Origin: JBNAVY01 sp049700195 | GTDB taxonomy: Bacteria > Bacillota > Thermoanaerobacteria > Thermoanaerobacterales > Thermoanaerobacteraceae | Assembly (NCBI GenBank): GCA_049700195.1 | Contig: JBNAVY010000001.1 | Location: 1-64,000 of the forward strand | DNA: 64,000 bases | Reading direction: 5' to 3' | Shown here: in pieces, positions 1-8,591 of the stretch | Layout: every line of letters begins with the position of its first letter | Position numbering within the stretch: position 1 is the stretch's first letter | The notes under the pieces: model-generated | Seen by the model: the letters and a program-made list of their open reading frames with translations, nothing else | Told to the model about the DNA's origin: nothing | Databases searched by the model: none | Made by a program: the position numbers and the translations under genes

Positions 1-2
1 AA

Positions 3-152
3 GCCTTTTTAACACCTTTGTACATTATTTATGCACAAATTTTAGCTTTTTATAAGTCCTTGAATCTAGGGATAACACCTGATGATCCAAATCCTGAAGG
101 AAGAGTAAATAGGGTTGTTAAAGGGGTAATAATTTATGAATATGTTAAGTAA
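3..152 (+). CDS. SIS-domain sugar-phosphate isomerase, C-terminal end (partial)
   Basis: An open frame enters from the left edge and stops with TAA at 150-152, giving the last 49 residues of a protein. The tail contains GITPDDPNPEGRVNRVV followed by a short hydrophobic end. This resembles the C-terminus of AgaS-like SIS proteins (tagatose-6-phosphate or galactosamine-6-phosphate isomerase/deaminase), which end in a similar P-D-N-P...G-x-V-N-R-V-V block. No other part of the gene is visible, so substrate cannot be judged. It lies 138 bp upstream of the GH4 gene and could belong to a preceding sugar operon. The family call rests only on this tail. Confidence 0.6.
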   Translation, partial: AFLTPLYIIYAQILAFYKSLNLGITPDDPNPEGRVNRVVKGVIIYEYVK

Positions 153-185
153 TATTTAACATCAAATTTAAAGACAAGATATGAA

Positions 186-201
186 TAAAAAACGTTAACT
201 T
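186..201 (+). promoter_or_regulatory. cre-like / operator-like site
   Basis: TAAAAAACGTTAACTT lies just upstream of the predicted -35. It has the central CG and the A/T-rich half sites of a catabolite-responsive element, with two departures from the usual TG...CA ends. The same 16 bases are perfectly conserved in the decayed copy at 16661-16676. The regulator is unknown. CcpA is a reasonable guess because hprK is in the window. Confidence 0.4.
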
Positions 202-215
202 AGACAAGAAATGTT

Positions 216-244
216 TTTAAAATCAACAGCTTATGATATATAAT
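216..244 (+). promoter_or_regulatory. Predicted promoter for the GH4-ABC operon
   Basis: TTTAAA (216-221) and TATAAT (239-244) are separated by 17 bp, which fits sigma-A. Both elements and the spacing are preserved in the duplicate at 16691-16719. The 5' UTR would be about 40 nt. Confidence 0.5.
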
Positions 245-290
245 AAGGATAAAACAGAATGTAGATAATTTTTAGAAAAGGAATGATAAT

Positions 291-1712
291 ATGATTTTTG
301 AAAAAGATGCAGTTAAAGATATAAATATTGCATATATCGGAGGTGGTTCAAGGGGATGGGCATGGACATTTATGTCAGATCTTGCATTAGAATCTCAATT
401 ATCAGGCACTATTAAATTATATGATATCGATTTCGAATCAGCATATTCCAATGAAATTATTGGGAACAATATATCTAAAATGAAAGAAGCAAAGAGTATA
501 TGGAAATATAAAGCTGTCAAATCACTTGAAGAAGCTTTAAATGGAGCTGATTTTGTTATTATTTCAATATTACCTGGAACTTTTGAAGAAATGGTATCAG
601 ACATATATACACCTGAAAAATATGGGATTTATCAATCAGTTGGTGATACAGTAGGTCCAGGGGGTATTGTAAGAGCATTAAGAGCAGTGCCCATGTTTAT
701 TGAATTTGCAGAATCTATAAAAAAATATGCACCAAAAGCATGGGTGATAAATTATACAAATCCAATGACTGTTTGTACAAGAACATTATATGAAGTTTTT
801 CCAGAAATAAAAGCATTAGGAGCCTGCCATGAAGTATTAGGGGGTAAAAGGCTGTTAGCAGATATGCTTATAGATTCAGGGGAGATAGAAATCAACAAAG
901 AAAAAAGAGAAGAAGAAATACAAAAAATAATAGAAGAAATACAAACAAATGTCTTAGGAATAAACCATTTTACGTGGTTTAGCAAAGCTACATACAAACA
1001 TCACAATCTAATAAAACTTTTTGGAGAATTTGCAGAAAAATATTATAAAACAGGTTTTGATAAATATGAAGGTAAGAAAGGCTGGAAAGAAAACTACTTT
1101 ACTTGTGGTCATAGAGTTAAATTTGATTTGTATAAAAGATACGGACTTGTGCCAACAACAAATGACAGACATTTAGTAGAATTTATGGGCTCAATATACT
1201 TAAAAGATTATGACACAATAAAAAGATGGATGTTTCATTTAACACCTGTGAGTTACAGAATTAAGAAGCAAGAAGAATTATATGAAATGAGCAAACAATT
1301 TATAAAAGGAAATAAAAAAATGCCACTTGAAAAATCTCATGAGGAAGGAGTTAAAATTATAAAAGGAATTTTAGGTTTAAAGGAGGTGATTACTAATATA
1401 AACATACCAAACGTAGGACAAATGCAAGGAATACCAATAGGAGCAGTTGTAGAGACAAATGCAATATTTACAAAAGACAGTGTCATTCCGGTAGTTGCAG
1501 ATGTAATGCCATATGATTTACAGAGTATAGTATTAAGGCATGTTTATAATCAAGAATTAACTTTAAAAGCTGCAATAAAAAAAGATAAAAACTATGCATT
1601 TAGAGCATTTATAAATGATCCTTTAGTAAGTATAGAAATAGAAAAAGCGGAAGAATTATTTAGTATAATGCTTAAAAACACAAAAGAATACTTACCGGGA
1701 TGGGAAATTTAG
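291..1712 (+). CDS. GH4 family glycosidase, alpha-galacturonidase (LplD) type
   Basis: This is a 473-residue NAD- and metal-dependent glycosidase of family GH4. Seen: a Rossmann motif IGGGS at residues 16-20, NYTNPM at 154-159, CHEV at 179-182 (the metal-binding Cys-His region) and GINHFTWF at 223-230. In GH4 the residues after this cysteine track specificity: CHEV is associated with alpha-galacturonidases such as Bacillus LplD, whereas CNVP and CDMP mark 6-phospho-glycosidases. It would release galacturonic acid from oligogalacturonides or related uronides in the cytoplasm. It is first in an apparent operon with an ABC sugar importer. Start ATG 291 follows AAAAGGAATG. The family is certain; the substrate is inferred from the motif and neighbours. 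Confidence 0.88.
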   Translation: MIFEKDAVKDINIAYIGGGSRGWAWTFMSDLALESQLSGTIKLYDIDFESAYSNEIIGNNISKMKEAKSIWKYKAVKSLEEALNGADFVIISILPGTFEEMVSDIYTPEKYGIYQSVGDTVGPGGIVRALRAVPMFIEFAESIKKYAPKAWVINYTNPMTVCTRTLYEVFPEIKALGACHEVLGGKRLLADMLIDSGEIEINKEKREEEIQKIIEEIQTNVLGINHFTWFSKATYKHHNLIKLFGEFAEKYYKTGFDKYEGKKGWKENYFTCGHRVKFDLYKRYGLVPTTNDRHLVEFMGSIYLKDYDTIKRWMFHLTPVSYRIKKQEELYEMSKQFIKGNKKMPLEKSHEEGVKIIKGILGLKEVITNINIPNVGQMQGIPIGAVVETNAIFTKDSVIPVVADVMPYDLQSIVLRHVYNQELTLKAAIKKDKNYAFRAFINDPLVSIEIEKAEELFSIMLKNTKEYLPGWEI

Positions 1713-1749
1713 AGTTTTAAAATTTATGAAATGTTAAAGGAGGATAAAA

Positions 1750-3108
1750 ATGGTAAAGAAATTTTTAGCACTTATAGTAACGACAATATTTATCTTAAGT
1801 TTATTAATGACAGGATGCAGTAAACCAAATACATCAAGTTCGTCTAGTAATAGTAATACTTCTAATAATACACCTAAACAGGAAAATGTTACATTAAGAT
1901 TTGCATGGTGGGGGGGAGAATCAAGACACAAAGCTACAATGGATGCAATAAAAGAATTTGAAAAGAAATATCCCTATATAAAAGTGCAAGCAGAATATTC
2001 AGGTTGGGATGGATATTTTGATAAATTGACTACACAATTAGCTGGAGGAACTGCTCCAGATGTAACACAAATTTCTGTAGCAAATATAGGACAGTTTGTA
2101 GCAAGAAAACAGGTTGTGTCTTTACAAAAATATATTGATGATAAAATAATTGATATTTCTAAAGTTCCAGTTGCTATGTTGGATGCTGGAAAATATAGCA
2201 ACGAGATTTATTCTATTCCTACAGGTATTAGTGCTCCAATTTTGTATTACAATAAGGACGTTTTCAAAAAATATGGTGTTCAAGAACCAACTAATGATTG
2301 GACTTGGGATGATTTTTTAGCTGCAGCTAAAAAAATAACTGATGCAGCTAGAGCAGATGGGAATAAAAATCTTTGGGGAACTGCACCTTTTATGTGGGGA
2401 GGAATGGATATTGATTTTCAACTTCCTCTATACGAGAGAGGCGGCAAGATGTGGAATGAAGATTTGACAAAGGTTGCTTTTAATAGTCCTGAAGGTTTGG
2501 AAGTTTTCAATTTTGACAAAAAATTACAACAAGAAGGTATATCTACACCTATTGAGGTTTCAGCGGGGGATCCTCCTGGTACAGATGATTTTATAGTTGG
2601 GAATGCAGCTATGATACTTGCAGTTAGCGCAAAAGTTTACAATTATGAAGCTAACGTGAAATTTGATTTTGGTATGGTCAGAAGACCAACAGGACCCAAA
2701 ATTAAAGCATATGAAGTTGCACCAACAATGCTGTATGCTATAACTAAAGATAGTAAACATCCTAAAGAAGCTGCTATGCTTATTAACTATATAATAAATG
2801 ATATGGAAGCAGGTAAGATATTACAATTGCAAAGAGGATTGCCAATTAACACACAAATTTTAGATGAACTATATCCCACCATGTCAGCTAAGGCTAAAGA
2901 AATGGTGGATGTTATAAAAGCAACGGAAAGTGCTCACAGTGATGTTAAATGGGAGCCAGCAGTTCCTACTGGGGAAGCTATAGAGGATGCATATGATCAA
3001 GAATGGGAAGCTATGATGTTTGGTAAGAAAACTCCTGAAAAAGCACTTGCTGATTGGGCAGATGAATCAAATAAAATATTAGATGAATTTTATAAGAGTA
3101 TAAAATAG
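1750..3108 (+). CDS. ABC transporter sugar-binding lipoprotein (family 1)
   Basis: A 452-residue extracellular solute-binding protein. Seen: a type II signal peptide with the lipobox ending at Cys23 (LMTGC), then a Ser/Asn-rich linker of about 20 residues, then a UgpB/MalE-type fold with FAWWGGESRH near the mature start and an aromatic-rich ligand-site stretch WTWDDF and MWGGMD. It would be tethered outside the membrane and hand an oligosaccharide to the two permeases that follow. A perfect ribosome site, AAAGGAGG, precedes ATG 1750, 37 bp after the GH4 stop. Its lipobox and linker resemble those of the second binding protein at 60211. Ligand unknown; a uronic-acid oligosaccharide is suggested by the GH4 neighbour. 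Confidence 0.92.
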   Translation: MVKKFLALIVTTIFILSLLMTGCSKPNTSSSSSNSNTSNNTPKQENVTLRFAWWGGESRHKATMDAIKEFEKKYPYIKVQAEYSGWDGYFDKLTTQLAGGTAPDVTQISVANIGQFVARKQVVSLQKYIDDKIIDISKVPVAMLDAGKYSNEIYSIPTGISAPILYYNKDVFKKYGVQEPTNDWTWDDFLAAAKKITDAARADGNKNLWGTAPFMWGGMDIDFQLPLYERGGKMWNEDLTKVAFNSPEGLEVFNFDKKLQQEGISTPIEVSAGDPPGTDDFIVGNAAMILAVSAKVYNYEANVKFDFGMVRRPTGPKIKAYEVAPTMLYAITKDSKHPKEAAMLINYIINDMEAGKILQLQRGLPINTQILDELYPTMSAKAKEMVDVIKATESAHSDVKWEPAVPTGEAIEDAYDQEWEAMMFGKKTPEKALADWADESNKILDEFYKSIK

Positions 3109-3120
3109 GAATTTTGATTT

Positions 3121-3158
3121 GGATATTGGAGATTTTCCATATAGGGTCTTCAATATCC
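3121..3158 (+). terminator. Intercistronic stem-loop after the binding-protein gene
   Basis: Two 12-nt arms (3121-3132 and 3147-3158) are complementary except for one G-T pair, with a 14-nt loop, and no U-tract follows. Such stems between binding-protein and permease genes commonly act as partial terminators or 3' mRNA protectors that raise lipoprotein dosage. That role is inferred; the hairpin itself is plain in the sequence. Confidence 0.65.
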
Positions 3159-3180
3159 AATAATTGAAAGGTGTGATACT

Positions 3181-4077
3181 TTGAAAACTTTGGATAAAAG
3201 AAAGATTAATTCTTTATATCGCAATTATGAAGGATACTTATTTATAAGTCCATGGCTAATAGGTTTTTTTGTCTTTATGGCAGGACCTATGATTTATTCA
3301 TTTATTTTATCTTTTATGCAGTATGATATATTTACTACTATGAAATTTATTGGAATTAAAAATTTCACAGACATGTTTAGAGATAGTTTGTTTATAAAAT
3401 CTTTAAAAGTAACAATTTTTTATGTTTTTATATCTGTTCCTTTGAGATTAGCAACTGCATTGATAATTGCTATGATACTTAATATAGGTGTTAGAGGCAT
3501 GTCCATATATAGGACAATTTATTATTTGCCTTCAATTATTGGTGGTGGTGTAGCTGTATCTGTAATGTGGAAAATGTTATTATCAAGAGAAGGAAGTTTG
3601 AATACTATATTAAGTTCAATAGGTTTAGGGCCATATAATTTTTTGGCAAGTCCAGACTTGTCTTTACCCACTTTATCTGTAATTGCAGCATGGCAGTTTG
3701 GTTCAGCCATGGTAATATTTTTAGCTGGTTTGAAACAAATACCAAAAGAACTTTATGAAGCATCAACGGTTGATGGCGCTACAAAAATCCAACAATTTTT
3801 TAATATAACAATACCTTTACTAACACCAACCATATTTTTTAATTTGGTTATGGGTATGATTGGGGCTTTTCAGGTTTTTACGCAAGGCTTTATAATTACG
3901 CAAGGAGGTCCTGCAAACTCTACTCTGTTTTATGTATTGTATATGTATAAAGTAGGTTTTACTCAATTCAGAATGGGGTATGCTTCAGCAATTGCTTGGT
4001 TTCTTACAATTATTATTTTAATAATAACAGTTATATTGTTTAGAACATCTGGTAAATGGGTTTATTATGAATCTTAG
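3181..4077 (+). CDS. ABC sugar transporter permease, MalF/UgpA type
   Basis: A 298-residue inner-membrane protein with about six membrane helices. Seen: an N-terminal cytoplasmic stretch, the SPWLIGFFVFMAGPMIYSF first helix typical of COG1175 permeases, and an EAA loop, EASTVDGATKIQQF, that docks the ATPase. The start is TTG 3181, eight bases after AAAGGTGTG; no ATG fits as well. It pairs with the permease at 4192 and the lipoprotein at 1750. No ATPase gene lies in the operon, so a shared MsmK/MalK-like ATPase elsewhere is expected, as in many Firmicute CUT1 importers. Confidence 0.92.
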   Translation: MKTLDKRKINSLYRNYEGYLFISPWLIGFFVFMAGPMIYSFILSFMQYDIFTTMKFIGIKNFTDMFRDSLFIKSLKVTIFYVFISVPLRLATALIIAMILNIGVRGMSIYRTIYYLPSIIGGGVAVSVMWKMLLSREGSLNTILSSIGLGPYNFLASPDLSLPTLSVIAAWQFGSAMVIFLAGLKQIPKELYEASTVDGATKIQQFFNITIPLLTPTIFFNLVMGMIGAFQVFTQGFIITQGGPANSTLFYVLYMYKVGFTQFRMGYASAIAWFLTIIILIITVILFRTSGKWVYYES

Positions 4078-4191
4078 ATTAAAGTTTTTATAAATATTTA
4101 TACTTATAAAGATATATTTATATAGTAATTATAATATTGATTTAAATTAATTTAAGTTAATATTTATTTTTAAAAATAAGGGGTGAAAATT

Positions 4192-5079
4192 TTGGAACAT
4201 ATAGATTTTTCAACAAAAAAAAGGATTAAAAAACACAAAAGGAATATTAAAATAACAAAATTAATAGCACATATTTTTTTATCTATTGGAGGTCTAGCTA
4301 CAGCTTTCCCATTACTATGGCTGTTAAGCAGTGCATTTAAACCTAGTAATGCTGTATTTGCTAAACCTTTTACATGGATACCAAATCCTATAACAATAGA
4401 AAATTTTATAAAAGGTTGGAATATAACTGGTGAATATACATTTGGACATTTTTTAATTAATTCAATATTTTTAGCAATATTTGTAGTGATTGGGACAGTA
4501 TTTTCAAGTTCTTTAGTAGCATTTGGTTTTGCGAGATTGAAATTTAAATTTAAAAATGTTTTATTTATACTAATGCTTTCAGCACTAATGCTTCCGGAAC
4601 AAGTTACAATGATACCCGTTTATTTGATATTTAAAAAATTAGGATGGTTAAATACTTATTTGCCATTTATTGTACCTTCTTTTTTAGGTGGAGGAGCATT
4701 TTATATATTTTTAATTCATCAATTTATAAAAGGCATACCTACAGAACTTGATGAATCAGCAAGGATTGATGGGGCATCTACTCTGCAGATATTTTGGCAT
4801 ATCATACTACCATTAGCGAAACCTGCACTTTTTTCAGTTATGATATTTAAATTTATGTCTATTTGGAATGATTTTTTGGAACAATTAATTTATATAAGTG
4901 ATATACAAAAATATACTGTACCACTTATATTAAGAACATTGGTTGATACTACTTCTGTAGTGTCGTGGGGTCCTTTAATAGCATTAAGTTTAATTGCAAT
5001 CATTCCTCCAATTCTTTTGTTCTTTTTTGCACAATCATATTTTATAGAGGGGATTGCTACTACTGGATTAAAAGGATAA
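4192..5079 (+). CDS. ABC sugar transporter permease, MalG/UgpE type
   Basis: The second permease of the importer, about 295 residues and six helices. Seen: FPLLWLLSSAFKPSNAVF near the N-terminus, EAA loop ESARIDGASTLQIF, and the conserved C-terminal QSYFIEGIATTGLKG. The frame opens at GTG 4183, but the AAGGGG ribosome site overlaps that codon, so TTG 4192 (about eight bases downstream) is preferred. A 105-bp A/T-rich gap without a gene separates it from the first permease. A 64-residue homologous C-terminal fragment survives at 16829-17023. Confidence 0.9.
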   Translation: MEHIDFSTKKRIKKHKRNIKITKLIAHIFLSIGGLATAFPLLWLLSSAFKPSNAVFAKPFTWIPNPITIENFIKGWNITGEYTFGHFLINSIFLAIFVVIGTVFSSSLVAFGFARLKFKFKNVLFILMLSALMLPEQVTMIPVYLIFKKLGWLNTYLPFIVPSFLGGGAFYIFLIHQFIKGIPTELDESARIDGASTLQIFWHIILPLAKPALFSVMIFKFMSIWNDFLEQLIYISDIQKYTVPLILRTLVDTTSVVSWGPLIALSLIAIIPPILLFFFAQSYFIEGIATTGLKG

Positions 5080-5132
5080 TGACAATTTAGAATAAAGGAA
5101 TATTAAAATATATTAGAGGAGGAATATAGTAA

Positions 5133-6296
5133 ATGAAAAAGTTGCGAATTGGAATAATTGGAGCAGGGGCATCAAGAGCAGCTGCTTTTGGGAGGAATTT
5201 ATCAAAACGTGAAGATGTAGAAATAACTGCAATATCAGATATAAATACAAAAAGATTAGAAGCTTTTTCCAAGAACTTTAATCTTGATAATGTTTTTAAA
5301 ACAAATAATTATAAAGAAATAATTGATAAAATAGATGCGGCTATAGTTACAACACCTGATTTCACACATAAAGATATTGTGATTGAACTCTTAAATTCTG
5401 GAGTTGATGTTTATTGTGAAAAACCCATGGCTACATCTATAAATGATGCAAAAGAAATTGTCGATGCCCATGAGAAGTCAGGTAGACTACTTTTTGTAGG
5501 ATTTAATATGAGATTTACTTGGGTTTTTAAGACTGTAAAAAATATAGTTGACAGCGAAATTATAGGTAAAGTATTTACAATTTCTCAAACTGAGATATTA
5601 GATTCCTATCATACTGGAAGTTACTATAGAAGATGGCATAGAAAAAAAGAAAAAAGTGGTGATATGATTTTAACAAAAAGCTGCCATGATTTAGATATGA
5701 TAACTTGGCTTGCTGGTTCTAAACCTAAAAAGGTTTTTGGGACAGCAAAGAGGGTTTTTTTTACTTCAGATAAAAAGAAAGCTGATTATTGCAGTATTTG
5801 CCCAATAAAGAGCAATTGCCCTTTTGTCTATGAGCAGTCAAATTATAATTTAAGTTTTGAAGAAAAAAATAATCCTACGAAATTTGGACTTGATTTATGC
5901 GTTTTTAATGATGATAGTGATATAAATGATTTATATAAAGCTATTATATCCTATGAAAACGGAATCCAAGCTGTATATGAACTAATACCATTATCAAACA
6001 GAGAAACAAGATTGGTTTATATTGTGGGTGAAAAAGGTGACATAAAAGTAGATGCAGAAGAACAAAAAATTACTGTAAATATTTTTGGTGATAAAAGTAT
6101 ACAAGAATACAAATTAGATCTTGAAACAGATAGCCATGGAGGTTCTGATCCTTTAATTTTAGATGAATTCATTAGAACATTAAAGGGGGAGAATGTCACT
6201 AAAGTTGATGGAATAGACGGGCTTATAGCTACGGCATTGGCTGAATCAATTAGAATATCCGCTGAAACAGGTGAGGCTGTTGATTTTAAAATATAA
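5133..6296 (+). CDS. Gfo/Idh/MocA family oxidoreductase
   Basis: A 387-residue NAD(P)-dependent sugar dehydrogenase-type protein. Seen: the N-terminal Rossmann motif IGIIGAG (about residues 6-12) and the family signature YCEKPM near residue 95, whose lysine is catalytic. A Cys-rich insert, CSICPIKSNCPF, near residue 230 could bind a metal and is found in only part of this family. The ribosome site is AGAGGAGG before ATG 5133. Spacing from the permease is 53 bp, so it probably belongs to the same operon, followed by a second member at 6330. The oxidised sugar or uronate cannot be predicted. Confidence 0.88.
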   Translation: MKKLRIGIIGAGASRAAAFGRNLSKREDVEITAISDINTKRLEAFSKNFNLDNVFKTNNYKEIIDKIDAAIVTTPDFTHKDIVIELLNSGVDVYCEKPMATSINDAKEIVDAHEKSGRLLFVGFNMRFTWVFKTVKNIVDSEIIGKVFTISQTEILDSYHTGSYYRRWHRKKEKSGDMILTKSCHDLDMITWLAGSKPKKVFGTAKRVFFTSDKKKADYCSICPIKSNCPFVYEQSNYNLSFEEKNNPTKFGLDLCVFNDDSDINDLYKAIISYENGIQAVYELIPLSNRETRLVYIVGEKGDIKVDAEEQKITVNIFGDKSIQEYKLDLETDSHGGSDPLILDEFIRTLKGENVTKVDGIDGLIATALAESIRISAETGEAVDFKI

Positions 6297-6329
6297 TTAA
6301 ATTTCCTAAATATATAGTGGAGGAATCTT

Positions 6330-7538
6330 ATGTATAAGGCAAAAGTAGGTCTAATTGGTATTGGAGGTTTTGGAAGAACACACTTAAATATGATAGAAAA
6401 ACTTACAGGAGATTATATTGATTTTAGAGCATTTTCAGAAGTCAATTACGAAAAGAATAAAAAGAAAATTGAAACATTAAAATTAAATGGGATAAATCAT
6501 TATGTTAATTATGAAGAAATGCTTGAAAAAGAAAATCTTCTTGACTTTATAATTATATCAACACCTATATATACTCATAAAGATATAGCTTTTGAAGTTA
6601 TAAAAAGAGGATTTAATGTACTGTTAGAAAAGCCTCCAGCTGTAACAATACAAGATATTGATGCTCTTATAGAAATCAGCAAAAGTAAAAGGAAACTATG
6701 CGCTGTTAACTTTCAGCAGACTTCAGGAAAGGCATTTATAAAATTGTTAAATTACATTAAAAGTGGACGTTTAGGAGTTATTAAACGTATAACAGGTGTT
6801 GGAATTTGGAGTAGAGATGAAACCTACTATCAGAGAACATCATGGGCGGGCAAAATTACAGATAAAGGCAACTATATTTTAGATGGCAGTTTAAATAATT
6901 CTTTAGCACATCTTTTAAATAATACTTTGCTGTTAGCTGAAGAATTTGGTAAAGATAATGGTATCCCATTTAATATAACTGCAGAGTTATATCATGGAAA
7001 TAAAATTGAAAGTGAAGATACGGCTTGTTTAAGGATACTTACACAGGGGAATATTGAAGTGCTTTTTTATAGTACATTATGCAGCTTTAATGATGAATTA
7101 CCATATATAGTCATAGAAGGTACAAAAGGAACAGCATATTGGGATTATAATAATTTAGTTAAGATAAAGTTTTATGAGGGGCATGAAGAAATAATAAATT
7201 TTTGTCAAGAGGATTTAATCGAAAAAGTATATTTAAACTTAATAAACGCTATATTCGAAAATGAAAAACTGTATTGTCCGATTGAAAATACACGCAATTT
7301 TGTTTTGGCAACAAATGGGGCATTTGAATCTAGTAATATTATTTATACTATAGATGACAAATATATAGATGTTTATAAAAAAGGAGACAAAAATACTACA
7401 GTTATTAAAAATATAAAAAATATTATCGACAGGGCGGCTAAAGATAAAATGCTGTTTTCAGAATTAAATGTACCATGGGCAAGAAAATCAAAATCATTTA
7501 CTATGAAAAATTACAAAATATTTGGCAAATATAAATGA
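6330..7538 (+). CDS. Gfo/Idh/MocA family oxidoreductase
   Basis: A 402-residue paralogue of the preceding gene, with VGLIGIGGFGRTH at residues 6-18 (dinucleotide site) and LLEKPPAVT near residue 100 carrying the EKP lysine. The C-terminal half forms the usual mixed alpha/beta substrate domain, but it is diverged and ends in a basic tail. The start ATG 6330 follows GTGGAGG. Paired Gfo/Idh/MocA genes often act in sequence on sugar oxidation or epimerisation, or in oxidoreductive glycosidic bond cleavage; which applies here is unknown. Confidence 0.87.
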   Translation: MYKAKVGLIGIGGFGRTHLNMIEKLTGDYIDFRAFSEVNYEKNKKKIETLKLNGINHYVNYEEMLEKENLLDFIIISTPIYTHKDIAFEVIKRGFNVLLEKPPAVTIQDIDALIEISKSKRKLCAVNFQQTSGKAFIKLLNYIKSGRLGVIKRITGVGIWSRDETYYQRTSWAGKITDKGNYILDGSLNNSLAHLLNNTLLLAEEFGKDNGIPFNITAELYHGNKIESEDTACLRILTQGNIEVLFYSTLCSFNDELPYIVIEGTKGTAYWDYNNLVKIKFYEGHEEIINFCQEDLIEKVYLNLINAIFENEKLYCPIENTRNFVLATNGAFESSNIIYTIDDKYIDVYKKGDKNTTVIKNIKNIIDRAAKDKMLFSELNVPWARKSKSFTMKNYKIFGKYK

Positions 7539-7571
7539 CTGTTATTGTGAATAACGGAGAGGAGATTAAGA

Positions 7572-8588
7572 ATGCATACAGTTGAAGAATTAGAAGCCAT
7601 ACTATCAGAACCATCACAGGCTTTAATTTCTGAAATAGCTCAATTAGAAGGAGATATAATGATTTTGGGCGCTGGAGGGAAAATGGGTCCAAGTTTGGCT
7701 AAACTGGCTAAAAATGCAATTGACAAAGCAAAAGTTGACAAGAAAGTAATTGGTGTTTCCAGATTTTCAGATAAAGAACTCCAACGAGAGATGGAGGATT
7801 ATGGTATACAAACCATTAACGCAGATTTACTGGAGGATGACCAGCTTCAAAGTTTACCGGAAGTTAAAAATGTCGTATTTATGGCAGGACATAAATTTGG
7901 GACAACAGGGAATGAACATTTTACGTGGGCAATGAATGCCTATCTGCCAGGACAGGTTGCAAAAAAATTTAAAAATTCCCGCATTGTAGTATTTTCAAGT
8001 GGCAATGTGTATCCATTAGCACCAGTTTTTATGGGAGGAGCTTCAGAAGAATATCCAACAGGCCCAGTTGGAGAATATGCTCAATCAGTTTTAGGTAGAG
8101 AAAGAGTCTTTGAACATTTTTCACGTAAATACAATATTCCAATGCTCATTATGAGATTAAATTATGCAATTGACTTAAGATATGGAGTTTTTCACGAAAT
8201 TGCAACACTTGTAAAAGAACAAAAGTCAATTGATTTGAGAATGGGACATGTAAATGTCATCTGGCAGGGGGATGCCAATGAAATTGCCTTAAGAAGTCTT
8301 AAATTTTGTGAAGTACCTTCTAAAATACTAAATGTCACAGGACCTGAAACCATTTCTGTAAGATGGCTTGCTGAAAGGTTTGGAGACAGATTTGGTATAC
8401 AACCTATCTTTGTAAATGATGAAGAAGAAACAGCTCTTTTGAGTAACGCTTCAAAGGCCCATTATTTATTTGGTTATCCTCGCGTTTCTTTAAGGCAGAT
8501 GATAGATTGGACAGCTGAGTGGATTAAGAGCAGCGGTATATCACTTAAAAAGCCAAGCCACTTTCAAGAAAGGGAGGGGAAGTTTTAA
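7572..8588 (+). CDS. NAD-dependent epimerase/dehydratase family protein (extended SDR)
   Basis: A 338-residue extended short-chain dehydrogenase/reductase. Seen: GAGGKMG at 33-38, offset by an unusual 30-residue N-terminal extension, and a VFSSGNVYP strand near 140. The expected active-site YxxxK is YAQSV at 169-173, so the catalytic Lys is missing. It may therefore act by a different mechanism or have lost activity. It starts a tight module with the DapA-like gene (3 bp later) and the M20 gene. Nothing sequence-based identifies the substrate. Confidence 0.82.
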   Translation: MHTVEELEAILSEPSQALISEIAQLEGDIMILGAGGKMGPSLAKLAKNAIDKAKVDKKVIGVSRFSDKELQREMEDYGIQTINADLLEDDQLQSLPEVKNVVFMAGHKFGTTGNEHFTWAMNAYLPGQVAKKFKNSRIVVFSSGNVYPLAPVFMGGASEEYPTGPVGEYAQSVLGRERVFEHFSRKYNIPMLIMRLNYAIDLRYGVFHEIATLVKEQKSIDLRMGHVNVIWQGDANEIALRSLKFCEVPSKILNVTGPETISVRWLAERFGDRFGIQPIFVNDEEETALLSNASKAHYLFGYPRVSLRQMIDWTAEWIKSSGISLKKPSHFQEREGKF

Positions 8589-8591
8589 AAA

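Larger units (their letters stand above)
171..343 (+). repeat. Leader and 5' end of GH4 gene, duplicated at 16646-16818
   Basis: This stretch covers the promoter, the 5' UTR and the first about 17 codons of the GH4 gene. It is matched nearly base for base by 16646-16818, with about 20 substitutions and no large indel visible by eye. Blocks identical in both copies include the cre-like site, the -35/-10 region and the sequence coding DAVKDINIA. This is the functional copy. Confidence 0.85.

Noticed and set aside
4078..4191. Regulatory RNA or extra promoter between the two permease genes
   Set aside because: Only A/T-rich sequence with no stable hairpin or clear promoter elements.
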